Source: Candidatus Obscuribacterales bacterium (GTDB lineage Bacteria > Cyanobacteriota > Vampirovibrionia > Obscuribacterales > Obscuribacteraceae). Taken from it: a DNA stretch of 50,692 nucleotides. Where the stretch lies: positions 1-50,692 of the forward strand of contig JAKFUT010000001.1 of the NCBI GenBank assembly GCA_021732565.1, given 5' to 3'. The translations under genes and the position numbers were made by a program. Each line of letters opens with the position of its first letter. The stretch's first letter is position 1. Positions 1-7,412 of this stretch are shown piece by piece. Below the pieces are notes generated by a model. The model did not search any database, was not told the DNA's origin, and saw nothing but the letters and a program-made list of their open reading frames with translations.

Positions 1-90
1 CATCGAATGGAAAAAGTAGAACGTCAGCCGAAGAGAAAAGAGGGAAGCTAGACCCTGGACCGAAATAATTGCCACGGGTTTTCAACTCTG

Positions 91-846
91 TCAAACGAGA
101 CCCCGTCTCATTGCATGGACTGCGGCCTGAGTGCGATCATCTACCGCAAGTTTGTTCAAAATATTGCGAACATGTGTTTTTGCCGTGGCAAGGGAGATGA
201 AGAGCTTTTCGGCAATTTGTTGGTTAGAGAGACCGTCGACAATCAGGTGGAGGACTTCAAGTTCCCTTGGAGATAGAGGTTCAGCCACCGGTCGATCAAA
301 TGTTACCTTCGGTGTGGAGAGTTTGGGGCGAACAGACTCAATTGCGGAAGTTATCTCTCGTTCCGGTTCTGTTTCCCTCGCTGCCGGTTTTTCGAGCATC
401 GAATAGTGCTTTAGAACTCGACTCGCTATAGACGAGTCAAGCCAGGTATCTCCTGATGCGACCGAGCGTATAGCGGTGTAGAGTCGGTCAGGTTCGACAT
501 CCTTAAGACAATATCCGGAGGCGCCCGCCGCCAGAGACGCCCAGATATCGCTGTCATTATCGTGCTGTGTTAGCATGACAATCCTGATATTCGGATTTTT
601 TGCAATGATTTGTTCCGAAGCTTGAATGCCATCCATAATCGGCATCCCGACATCCATCAGAATCACATCAGGTTGAAGTTCGGTTGCCAGTATAACAGCC
701 TGTTCACCGTTGACGGCTTCTCCCGCTACCTCAAAGTCCGGAACCCGCTTAAGCGCGGTTCTAAGCCCCATTCTTGTAAGAGCGTGATCTTCAACCAGGA
801 GTATTCTGATTACGTGACCTGTTTCTTTTGTCGATTGTTCTGGCAT
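91..846 (-). CDS. NarL/FixJ-type response regulator (REC + LuxR HTH)
   Basis: A two-component response regulator, expected to bind DNA after phosphorylation by a histidine kinase. The receiver occupies about residues 12-130, with acidic pocket E19/D20, phospho-acceptor D65 in the ILMDVGMP block, T93 and K115. A low-complexity linker (about 150-187) leads to a LuxR-type helix-turn-helix at 188-250 (LSPRELEVL, then the AxxLFIS...AKTHVRNIL recognition region). The gene is divergent from the globin-coupled kinase at 920 with only 73 bp between the start codons, so that kinase is the natural partner (inference). A paralogue with the same architecture lies at 15320-16012. The linker between the two domains is longer than usual for the family. 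Family assignment is secure; the regulon is unknown. Confidence 0.95.
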   Translation of the reverse strand: MPEQSTKETGHVIRILLVEDHALTRMGLRTALKRVPDFEVAGEAVNGEQAVILATELQPDVILMDVGMPIMDGIQASEQIIAKNPNIRIVMLTQHDNDSDIWASLAAGASGYCLKDVEPDRLYTAIRSVASGDTWLDSSIASRVLKHYSMLEKPAARETEPEREITSAIESVRPKLSTPKVTFDRPVAEPLSPRELEVLHLIVDGLSNQQIAEKLFISLATAKTHVRNILNKLAVDDRTQAAVHAMRRGLV

Positions 847-919
847 TGCATGAGTGAGAAGATAGGGAGGTCAATTATATTCTCAACCTGTTGCGAAGTG
901 AGCAGATGATTAAGATCTG
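847..919. promoter_or_regulatory. divergent promoter region between response regulator and globin-coupled kinase
   Basis: Only 73 bp separate the two divergent start codons, so both promoters must lie here or inside the genes. It is A/T-rich (for example the tcaattatattctcaacc stretch). I see no convincing -35/-10 pair or LuxR-type operator by eye. Regulatory role is inferred from position only. Confidence 0.4.
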
Positions 920-2536
920 ATGGCAGAGAAAAAAATGAATCAAAAGAATGTGAATTCTCAATCGTCTCCGCCACGCACTTTTAGCGAGGATGAGATTTCT
1001 CGGCGAAAGGCGTGGCTAGAACTGACCACCGCAGACGAAGAGGTTCTTCGTCAGGACATAGACGGACTGCTAAGAAATAGATCAGACGAGCTGATTCATT
1101 TTATGTATCAGCACTTTCTTGCTTTTGCAGATACCCAATCATTTTTTCCCGATGCCCAAACGTTAGAGCGCGCACAAGATGCTCAGAAGCACTATTTCGA
1201 ACGCCTCACCAAAGGAGATTATGGTGTTGAATATGTCCAGGATCGACTACGTGTCGGTTCAACACATCAGAAAATCGAGCTAGATCCCAAGTGGTACATA
1301 GGGGCCTATAACCGTATGTTTCGGTGGGTGCTTCCCATATTGGTGAAGGCATATGGAACGGATTTGGAGAAACTTTCGCGAACGTTGAGTTCGTTACTCA
1401 AAATAATTTTCTTTGACATGGAGCTGGCCATCGAAAGTTATATTGCTGCCAAGGAAGCCGCCATTACGAAGCATCGCGATGCCATTCGTGAATTGGAAAC
1501 GGAACAGCGCGTAACAAAGAGCATTCTAGAAAGCGCGCCCGTTGGCATTGTCAGCTTGAGCCAGACTTTTGTTTGTCGTCACTGCAATGATGAGTTCCTG
1601 GAGATCATGAATGCCCCTGGAGAGCAAATCATCGGACAATCTTTGTTTGACCTTATGCCGGGCCTTAATCGAGCACTCTTTGAAGAAGTTCTGGCAACGG
1701 CCCAACCGTCAAAGAAAACGGCTGAAAGAATCAACTTCGGAAGTACCGCGGTCCACACCGACACCTATTGGGACTGGGCAACATGGCCAGTGAAAGATGA
1801 TTCGGGCGAAATATCAGGTCTAGTGGCAATGTTTGCCAACGCTACAGATAGGGTGCTGTTGCAGCAGCAGCGTGAAGACTTTGTCGCAACGTTAACGCAC
1901 GATCTCAAAACTCCCGTATCGGCTACCAATCGAGCCGTGCGCTTTTTGTTGGAAGGCGACTTCGGAGCAATCTCCGGCGATCAGAAGGAGGTTCTAGAGA
2001 CCATTCTTCAAAGCAATACTTCGTTGTACGCCTTAGTGCAAACGCTACTGGATGTTTATCGATTTGACAGCGGTGTCAAAGAGCTCTTTATGCGAACTTG
2101 CAATTTGGCAGCTACCATTACCCAAATGGTTACTGAAATGATGCCACTGGCAGAAGAAAAGGGTGTAGAACTGAAAGCCGTTTTGCCAGCTGAATCAGTC
2201 GATGTTCTCTGCGACGAAGCTGAGATTCGCAGAGTAATCCAGAATCTGATCGACAATTCTCTGAAATTTACCCCCTCCGGTGGTTCAATCACAGTAACAA
2301 TGCATCAATCAAACGAAAAGACTACAATTTCCATTACCGATACGGGCAAAGGCATTCCGGTGGAGAATATGCCCAAGTTGTTTCAGCGATTTTGGCAAGC
2401 CGGTTCCACCGGACGGTACTATGCCAGCACGGGCCTGGGCTTGTATCTGTGCCGCCGGATAATTGAAGCGCATCAAGGTAGAATCTGGTGTTCCAGTGCA
2501 CCTGGCACCGGTAGTACGTTCTCGTTTGAACTCTAA
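920..2536 (+). CDS. globin-coupled sensor histidine kinase (protoglobin-PAS-HisKA-HATPase)
   Basis: A cytosolic gas/redox-sensing kinase; no transmembrane segment is visible. Residues about 28-180 match a protoglobin/globin-coupled sensor domain, with the RVGSTHQKIELDPKWYIGAY motif placing H116 as the likely proximal haem ligand. A coiled linker (180-200) precedes a PAS-like domain (about 200-310). HisKA follows with phospho-acceptor H327 (FVATLTHDLKTP). The HATPase has its N box at N442/N446, G1 box DTGKGI at 474-479 and G2 box TGLGLYL at 504-510. The C-terminal FWQAG...TGLGLYLCRRIIEAHQG block is typical of cyanobacterial-type kinases. Oxygen, NO or CO as ligand is inferred from the family. 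The likely partner is the divergent regulator at 91-846. The start at 920 has a weak Shine-Dalgarno; a second ATG lies 5 codons in. Confidence 0.93.
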   Translation: MAEKKMNQKNVNSQSSPPRTFSEDEISRRKAWLELTTADEEVLRQDIDGLLRNRSDELIHFMYQHFLAFADTQSFFPDAQTLERAQDAQKHYFERLTKGDYGVEYVQDRLRVGSTHQKIELDPKWYIGAYNRMFRWVLPILVKAYGTDLEKLSRTLSSLLKIIFFDMELAIESYIAAKEAAITKHRDAIRELETEQRVTKSILESAPVGIVSLSQTFVCRHCNDEFLEIMNAPGEQIIGQSLFDLMPGLNRALFEEVLATAQPSKKTAERINFGSTAVHTDTYWDWATWPVKDDSGEISGLVAMFANATDRVLLQQQREDFVATLTHDLKTPVSATNRAVRFLLEGDFGAISGDQKEVLETILQSNTSLYALVQTLLDVYRFDSGVKELFMRTCNLAATITQMVTEMMPLAEEKGVELKAVLPAESVDVLCDEAEIRRVIQNLIDNSLKFTPSGGSITVTMHQSNEKTTISITDTGKGIPVENMPKLFQRFWQAGSTGRYYASTGLGLYLCRRIIEAHQGRIWCSSAPGTGSTFSFEL

Positions 2537-2542
2537 CGCTGT

Positions 2543-2576
2543 CCATCGACAATGGCACTTGCGCTGTTGTCGATGG
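2543..2576. terminator. hairpin just downstream of the globin-coupled kinase
   Basis: A perfect 10-bp inverted repeat, ccatcgacaa (2543-2552) and ttgtcgatgg (2567-2576), begins 6 nt after the stop codon of the kinase gene. The loop is 14 nt. There is no clear T tract after it, so a rho-independent terminator is only a possible reading; it could instead be an mRNA 3'-end stabiliser. Confidence 0.45.
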
Positions 2577-2708
2577 TAAAAGCTCCTTTGACACCGTGAT
2601 CTAGCGAACGTCGTCTATGCTGTCTGAGGGTAATGAGGAATCGTAACTCTCAGCTCCCGCGACTTGGTCTTCCACCGGAATGATGCAGTCCATCATCCTC
2701 GTGAAGTA

Positions 2709-3143
2709 TTATGTGTATCGTCTGATTTGCTGAAGAATTAGATCGAGGAGCACCGGTGCACAGTTCATGCACGCCTGTGCACATCCGGTAACTTCGCACC
2801 CTTCGGCTTCAGGTGCGATCGCGGATGATTGATCTCGACTCTCTATATATGAATCGTACTCTCTTTCAATCATCCGCCACGCTTCCAGCGCTGAAGAAGT
2901 AGTGGCAGTAGAATAGCCTTCCCCTTTTCCTTCAAAGTGTTCAAGAAAAACATTCTTTGCAGTGCTCAAGCATTGACACCCTTCTCCGATGGCTATCAGG
3001 TCGCCCATAGCTCGTCCGCATTTATGAAGCAGCCCCGACTCAAGGGCAAATTGAACCAGCGCTTCGGATCCGCTCAAGCCAGAATTGGCGATCAAGTTAT
3101 ACATGCTGAGCCGTGCGTTGGGAAACTTGAGGAATTTTTCCAT
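2709..3143 (-). CDS. hypothetical protein with C-terminal Cys cluster
   Basis: An open frame of 144 residues that I cannot assign to a family. It looks largely helical, with a middle part containing LLHKCGRAMGDLIAIGEGCQC and a C-terminal GCEVTGCAQACMNCAP stretch holding four cysteines in 13 residues, which could bind metal or form disulfides. No signal peptide or membrane segment is visible. It lies between the convergent kinase gene and the minus-strand recombinase. An overlapping plus-strand frame (2937-3218) looks less protein-like. The start codon has no strong Shine-Dalgarno, so the gene call itself is uncertain. Confidence 0.42.
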   Translation of the reverse strand: MEKFLKFPNARLSMYNLIANSGLSGSEALVQFALESGLLHKCGRAMGDLIAIGEGCQCLSTAKNVFLEHFEGKGEGYSTATTSSALEAWRMIEREYDSYIESRDQSSAIAPEAEGCEVTGCAQACMNCAPVLLDLILQQIRRYT

Positions 3144-3375
3144 GATGATGGACCAGCCAGGGAAGTCGTAAGGTTCACTTTACTAAAAGCGGATGAAAGC
3201 CATGGAATAAATATCTGATCTCCTGCGTCTCAGGGATGCGTTATCAACCATGCTGTGGAGGTTGCAAGTCTGTGCCGTGTAACAATGGTGACATTGCATG
3301 CGCGGTAGATCTATTGCCGGCGGAAATACGAGTCTGTGAAGCGAAACTGAATTGAGGAAAAGAATCCTCTTCTTA

Positions 3376-3957
3376 CTAAAGGAAGCCATCCCTATTATCA
3401 GCGATGAGGTCCAGAGCGGCTAGCTGTCCTCCAGGGGAGCGTGTATCGATACCCTCCTTGACAGTAATCAGATGTTTGGTTGATTGACAAAAGAAATGAT
3501 GAATTAGCGGGCGTAGCTCCCTCAACCGATCAGATGAATGTGCAACAAATCGATTGAGATCGACTGCAATAATTCCTGCCGCTTCATCCAGTGAATCCAA
3601 GGCTTCCCTTAACCCGGATGACGGGATGCCCTCGTCTTTAAAAACCTTCGTTATGTGGTAACCGTGAACAGCGCAGTAGTCTCCAATGAGGGCCAGTTGC
3701 TGGTTTAAATCATCGGATGCCGTTGAGGTACGGACATATGCAATAAGTCCAAGAGTGTGGTGCTGTCTGCGCAGTTTGTTGCGCAACCAGGGGTTGCTCA
3801 ATGCAAAACACCCACAGTGTTGAAAACTCGCATGTGGTTTATCATGACAGCAATACGACTTCAGCGCGCCCGCATTTCGAATCTGATGCTTTTGCGTCTC
3901 TCCTCTTTCTTCTGCGGTAAGCTCGGGAGGGTCTTCGTTGTGGTTATCTTCTGTCAT
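3376..3957 (-). CDS. serine recombinase/resolvase catalytic-domain protein lacking a DNA-binding domain
   Basis: Residues about 70-180 match the N-terminal catalytic domain of serine recombinases: IAYVRTST with the likely nucleophile S78 and R76, the QQL...YC.VHGY region, KDEG (107-110), IIAVDLNRF (129-137, normally VxxLDRLxR) and KEGIDTRSPGGQL (167-179). The protein stops at residue 193 with no C-terminal helix-turn-helix or zinc-ribbon region. Instead there is an approximately 68-residue N-terminal extension with a Cys/His cluster (C36, C37, H38, H47, C48, C50) that could bind metal. GGAG lies 9 nt before the start at 3957. It may be a domesticated or decayed recombinase, or a small regulatory variant. 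No transposase or flanking inverted repeats were seen. Confidence 0.75.
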   Translation of the reverse strand: MTEDNHNEDPPELTAEERGETQKHQIRNAGALKSYCCHDKPHASFQHCGCFALSNPWLRNKLRRQHHTLGLIAYVRTSTASDDLNQQLALIGDYCAVHGYHITKVFKDEGIPSSGLREALDSLDEAAGIIAVDLNRFVAHSSDRLRELRPLIHHFFCQSTKHLITVKEGIDTRSPGGQLAALDLIADNRDGFL

Positions 3958-4140
3958 AGTATATTGCTCCGCATTTGACTCTCAATCTAGCAAGACTGAA
4001 GCAATAAGTACCACGTCTTTTAGGTGGAACCCTGTCAACCGCCAGGATGATTTGTCAGGTAACAAGTCCACCGGAGCCGTCAAGTCACTCTAGTTCTTCG
4101 GAGGGATGCTTAAATCTTGCGCAGTCCGTATTGTAAGGAA

Positions 4141-4164
4141 CAGACATCGCTCAGTGATGTTCTG
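4141..4164 (+). promoter_or_regulatory. small stem-loop in the 5' leader of the universal stress protein gene
   Basis: cagacatc (4141-4148) pairs with gatgttctg (4156-4164) with one bulged T around a 7-nt loop. It ends 26 nt before the start codon at 4191. Function is unknown; it may simply be a leader hairpin. Confidence 0.3.
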
Positions 4165-4190
4165 AATCTCAAAATGAAAGACGGTGAACA

Positions 4191-4604
4191 ATGAAAATAC
4201 TGATTGCGACCGACGGCTCTCGCTACAGCGAAGCGGCAACAGATTCCATAACCCGTCAACAGTGGTCGGATAATACGGAGTTCAAGGTTCTCAGCGTGGC
4301 GGATCCATTTGCCAATCGAATCTATCCGCCTTCCGTTGTTGACTATGAATGTTCCATTGAACATCTTTGTGATCAGGCTTCCGAAATAGTAACTTCTACA
4401 GCAAAGAAGCTCAGGAGAGCCCTGCCTCGAGCCACTGTGTCAGCTCTGGTACTGACAGGGGCTGCTGGCGACCAAATTGTCGGAGTGGCAAAAACATGGA
4501 ACGCTGATTGCGTGGTAATCGGCTCACACGGTCGGGGCGCGATCATCCTCAAGGATGAGTCCATTCCACATGCCTTTTTTATCAGAACTCAGCATTCTGA
4601 GTAA
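4191..4604 (+). CDS. universal stress protein (UspA family), divergent C-terminus
   Basis: The N-terminus MKILIATDGSRYSEAA is the classic Usp start (first beta strand and ATP-binding Asp), and DCVVIGSHGRG near residue 107 is the start of the GxxGx9G(S/T) nucleotide-binding motif. After that glycine-rich turn the usual LLGSVSExVxxxAxxPVLVV ending is missing. The last about 20 residues (through HAFFIRTQHSE) do not resemble the family, so ATP binding may be impaired. Neither alternative frame restores the ending, so I see divergence or old truncation rather than a fresh frameshift. A GGTGA Shine-Dalgarno precedes the start. The gene ends 21 bp before the P-type ATPase and probably shares its transcript. 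Confidence 0.85.
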   Translation: MKILIATDGSRYSEAATDSITRQQWSDNTEFKVLSVADPFANRIYPPSVVDYECSIEHLCDQASEIVTSTAKKLRRALPRATVSALVLTGAAGDQIVGVAKTWNADCVVIGSHGRGAIILKDESIPHAFFIRTQHSE

Positions 4605-4625
4605 ACCTCCCCTGCAATTGAACCA

Positions 4626-7397
4626 ATGGAACCGGAGCAAAGAGCTATGCCGAGCGCGTTACTAAGTCAACTAGAGAATCAGAAAAACATGGTCGCTCTC
4701 GAAGAAGAAATTTCGTCGGATAAGGTCGCCTCATTCTCGCCGGAGGAACTAATTTCCGCATTTTGCTCCGACCAGTCCGCGGGGCTAGATTCAGAACAAG
4801 CAGCACTCCGTCTAAAAAAATTCGGACCAAATGCAATTTGCAAGCAACCTCCAGCCACCGGTCTCAAGTTATTCTTCAATCAATTTAAGTCTACCGTTGT
4901 CGCTATTCTCATCATTGCCTCGATGGTATCAATTATTTCAGGGGAGCACATACAGGCATTTGCCATTCTCGCGGCTGTTTTGATCAACGCGTGTGTTGGA
5001 TTTTTGACTGAATACAAAGCGAAGGTCTCGCTAGAAGCCCTGGAAGCACTCACTGGACCTCTGGCACGCGTGCGAAGAGGCGGACGTGAGAGTGAGATTG
5101 CGGCCACAGATCTAGTTCCAGGAGACTTACTGATACTAGAAGCCGGGTGCCGTATCCCTGCCGACCTCAGGCTACTCACCGGCACTATCACCGTCGATGC
5201 TTCTGCCTTGACCGGTGAGAGTGTTCCGGTCTCCAAAAGCCCCCTGGCAATCGAGAATGAGCCGGAAATAGCGATGGCATACCAGGGTAGTCTGGTACTG
5301 CAAGGACACGCAAAGACCCTCGTGGTTGCCACCGGGAGCCGCACGAGATTAGGAAAATTGGGAGTGCAACTGTGCGAGGTTGCCGTTTCTGCAACACCCA
5401 TGGAAAAGTCCCTCGAGCATTTGGGTCGGCAGTTAAGCGTGTTAACGGTTGTCATCTGCATTTTAGTCTTTCTCGTCGGGATCTGTCACAAAGAGAACAC
5501 GTGGCAGATGTTGCAGGCGAGCGTGGCACTGGCGGTAGCGGCAATTCCAGAAGGACTGCCCGTTGTAGCAACCCTGGCTCTGGCCATTGGCACCCAGCGA
5601 ATGGTGCGGTTCGGTGCCCTGATTCGCAAATTAAGTGCAGTGGAAACTCTCGGGTGTACTCGCATTATATGTACAGACAAGACAGGAACTTTGACTCAGA
5701 ACCGGATGACGGTTTCCGACATCGTGTGCGATAACAGGAATCTTAAAGTATCCGGCACCGGTTATTCGCCGATTGGTGAAATCACAGAATCCGGAATCCG
5801 CATTGATGTTGGCTCGGATGTGGTACTGGAGAGCCTCCTCAAGGCCTCATCTCTGTGCAACGACGCAAAGCTGGAGAACCACAGCGAAGAGGCTGAGTGG
5901 CATGTGCATGGTGATCCAACGGAAGGGGCGTTGATTACCGTTGCAAAAAAGGGCGGAGTCGAGCAAGAGGAACAGAAACGTTCACACCCGCGAGTACTTG
6001 AGCTTCCGTTCGATGTGGCGCGAAAAAGGATGACAACAATTCATCAAAGCAGCAAAGGGCTAGTTGCATTCGTGAAGGGATCGCCCGAGTCAATATTGGA
6101 CATCTCAACCATGTACTTGACCAGTCATGGCGTGGCTCCGCTGAATGATGAAAGACGTGCGTGGTTCCTCTTGCAGAATGAGTTGATGGCCCGGAGAGGG
6201 CTGAGGGTATTGGCCGTTGGCTCACGAGAATTGGGCACCACACTAAGCACTGAAAGAGATGAAGTTGAATCTCACGTTGTCTTGCTCGGACTAAGCGGTA
6301 TGGCGGATCAACCCAAAATCGGAGTGAAGGAAGCTATCGCGCACTGCCAAAATGCAGGTATTCAAATTGTGATGCTAACAGGCGATCAACCGGCAACCGC
6401 AAAGGCGATCGCGCAGGAACTCAACATAATTTTAGTCGATGATCAAGTGCAGATTCCAATTGGTGACGAGTTGGAGAAAATGTCAGATGAAGCGCTGTCT
6501 GCGCTGCTGCACACTACACCCGTTATTGCAAGAGTAAAGCCTGAAACAAAGTATTCGATTGTACGCCATCTGCAGACAGGAGGGGCCATCGTTGCCATGA
6601 CCGGTGACGGAGTAAATGATGCCTCAGCTTTGCGCCAGGCAGACATTGGAGTTGCGATGGGGCAGGGCGGAACAGCGCTAGCTCGTGAGGCGTCCGACAT
6701 GATTCTCACCGATGACAATTTCACCACCATTGTGAGGGCCATTGAAGAAGGCAGAGGTATTTACAAGAATATCGCTTGCGCAATAGCGTATCTACTAACG
6801 GCGAGTCTGGCATCGGTAATAGTTGTAGTGGCACCGGTATTATGCGATCAAGGACTTCCCCTATCTCCGCTGCAACTACTCTGGCTGAATCTGATCATGC
6901 ATGTGTTTCCCGCACTTGGGCTCGTGATGCAAAGATCCCCGGCCGGCATAATGAATGAACGCCCTCGAGATCCATCGCAGCAGTTACTGGGAACCAAGAT
7001 CATGTTGCAAATAGTGGCAAGAGCCTTTCTGGTCGCGGGAGCGAGCTGGCTGGCTGCCGTTTTGTGCAAGGGCGATGCAGTACCTGAGGACAGAACGGTA
7101 ATTCTTGCCACCGTGTCGACTGCACTTCTGTTGCAGTCATGGTCCTGGTTCCTGGTGAATCACCACCGGGGATCACAAAACTTCGGGATCAGAATCAATC
7201 GACCTATGGTAGTTAATACGGTTCTTGGACTCGCCTTGCTTCTTGCCGCAATTTACCTGCCCCCGCTTAGCGGAGTACTCCAAACGACCCATCTTTCCCT
7301 GAACGACTGGTTCATCGTCTCAATGGTATCAGTTTTGTCCTTTGTCCTGTCACTACTGCTTGCACGGCGGGCAAGCCCCGGGCCGATTAACGAATAA
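4626..7397 (+). CDS. P2A-like P-type cation-transporting ATPase with altered transmembrane ligands
   Basis: An inner-membrane ion pump of 923 residues. It has a cation-ATPase N-terminal domain (about 36-95), actuator motif TGES (196-199), M4 AAIPEGLP (306-312), phosphorylated D351 in DKTGTLT, nucleotide-domain motifs GDPTEGAL and KGSPE, and hinge TGDGVND (659-665). It has the overall P2A (SERCA-like) layout with M5-M10 from about 710. However, positions matching the SERCA ligands N768, E771, T799 and D800 read S727, S730, M758 and H759, while those for E309 and N796 are kept. Calcium is therefore doubtful as substrate (alignment from memory). ATG at 4647 has a better-placed GGAG than the ATG at 4626 and may be the true start. 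It follows a Usp gene, a pairing known from stress and hypoxia loci. Confidence 0.93.
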   Translation: MEPEQRAMPSALLSQLENQKNMVALEEEISSDKVASFSPEELISAFCSDQSAGLDSEQAALRLKKFGPNAICKQPPATGLKLFFNQFKSTVVAILIIASMVSIISGEHIQAFAILAAVLINACVGFLTEYKAKVSLEALEALTGPLARVRRGGRESEIAATDLVPGDLLILEAGCRIPADLRLLTGTITVDASALTGESVPVSKSPLAIENEPEIAMAYQGSLVLQGHAKTLVVATGSRTRLGKLGVQLCEVAVSATPMEKSLEHLGRQLSVLTVVICILVFLVGICHKENTWQMLQASVALAVAAIPEGLPVVATLALAIGTQRMVRFGALIRKLSAVETLGCTRIICTDKTGTLTQNRMTVSDIVCDNRNLKVSGTGYSPIGEITESGIRIDVGSDVVLESLLKASSLCNDAKLENHSEEAEWHVHGDPTEGALITVAKKGGVEQEEQKRSHPRVLELPFDVARKRMTTIHQSSKGLVAFVKGSPESILDISTMYLTSHGVAPLNDERRAWFLLQNELMARRGLRVLAVGSRELGTTLSTERDEVESHVVLLGLSGMADQPKIGVKEAIAHCQNAGIQIVMLTGDQPATAKAIAQELNIILVDDQVQIPIGDELEKMSDEALSALLHTTPVIARVKPETKYSIVRHLQTGGAIVAMTGDGVNDASALRQADIGVAMGQGGTALAREASDMILTDDNFTTIVRAIEEGRGIYKNIACAIAYLLTASLASVIVVVAPVLCDQGLPLSPLQLLWLNLIMHVFPALGLVMQRSPAGIMNERPRDPSQQLLGTKIMLQIVARAFLVAGASWLAAVLCKGDAVPEDRTVILATVSTALLLQSWSWFLVNHHRGSQNFGIRINRPMVVNTVLGLALLLAAIYLPPLSGVLQTTHLSLNDWFIVSMVSVLSFVLSLLLARRASPGPINE

Positions 7398-7412
7398 CAA
7401 TCTTTGAGTCGG

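Noticed and set aside
2937..3218. 93-residue plus-strand frame over the Cys-tail gene
   Set aside because: The opposite-strand frame is longer and more protein-like; this one lacks a start signal.
3183..3389. 68-residue minus-strand frame next to the recombinase
   Set aside because: Extends into the recombinase in another frame; no protein-like pattern and no initiation site.
3376..4190. Complete insertion sequence or integron around the recombinase
   Set aside because: No flanking inverted repeats, target duplications, attC-like sites or second transposition gene were seen.
4519..4625. Frameshift at the end of the universal stress protein
   Set aside because: Neither other frame restores the conserved LLGSVSE...PVLVV ending, so a simple frameshift is not supported.
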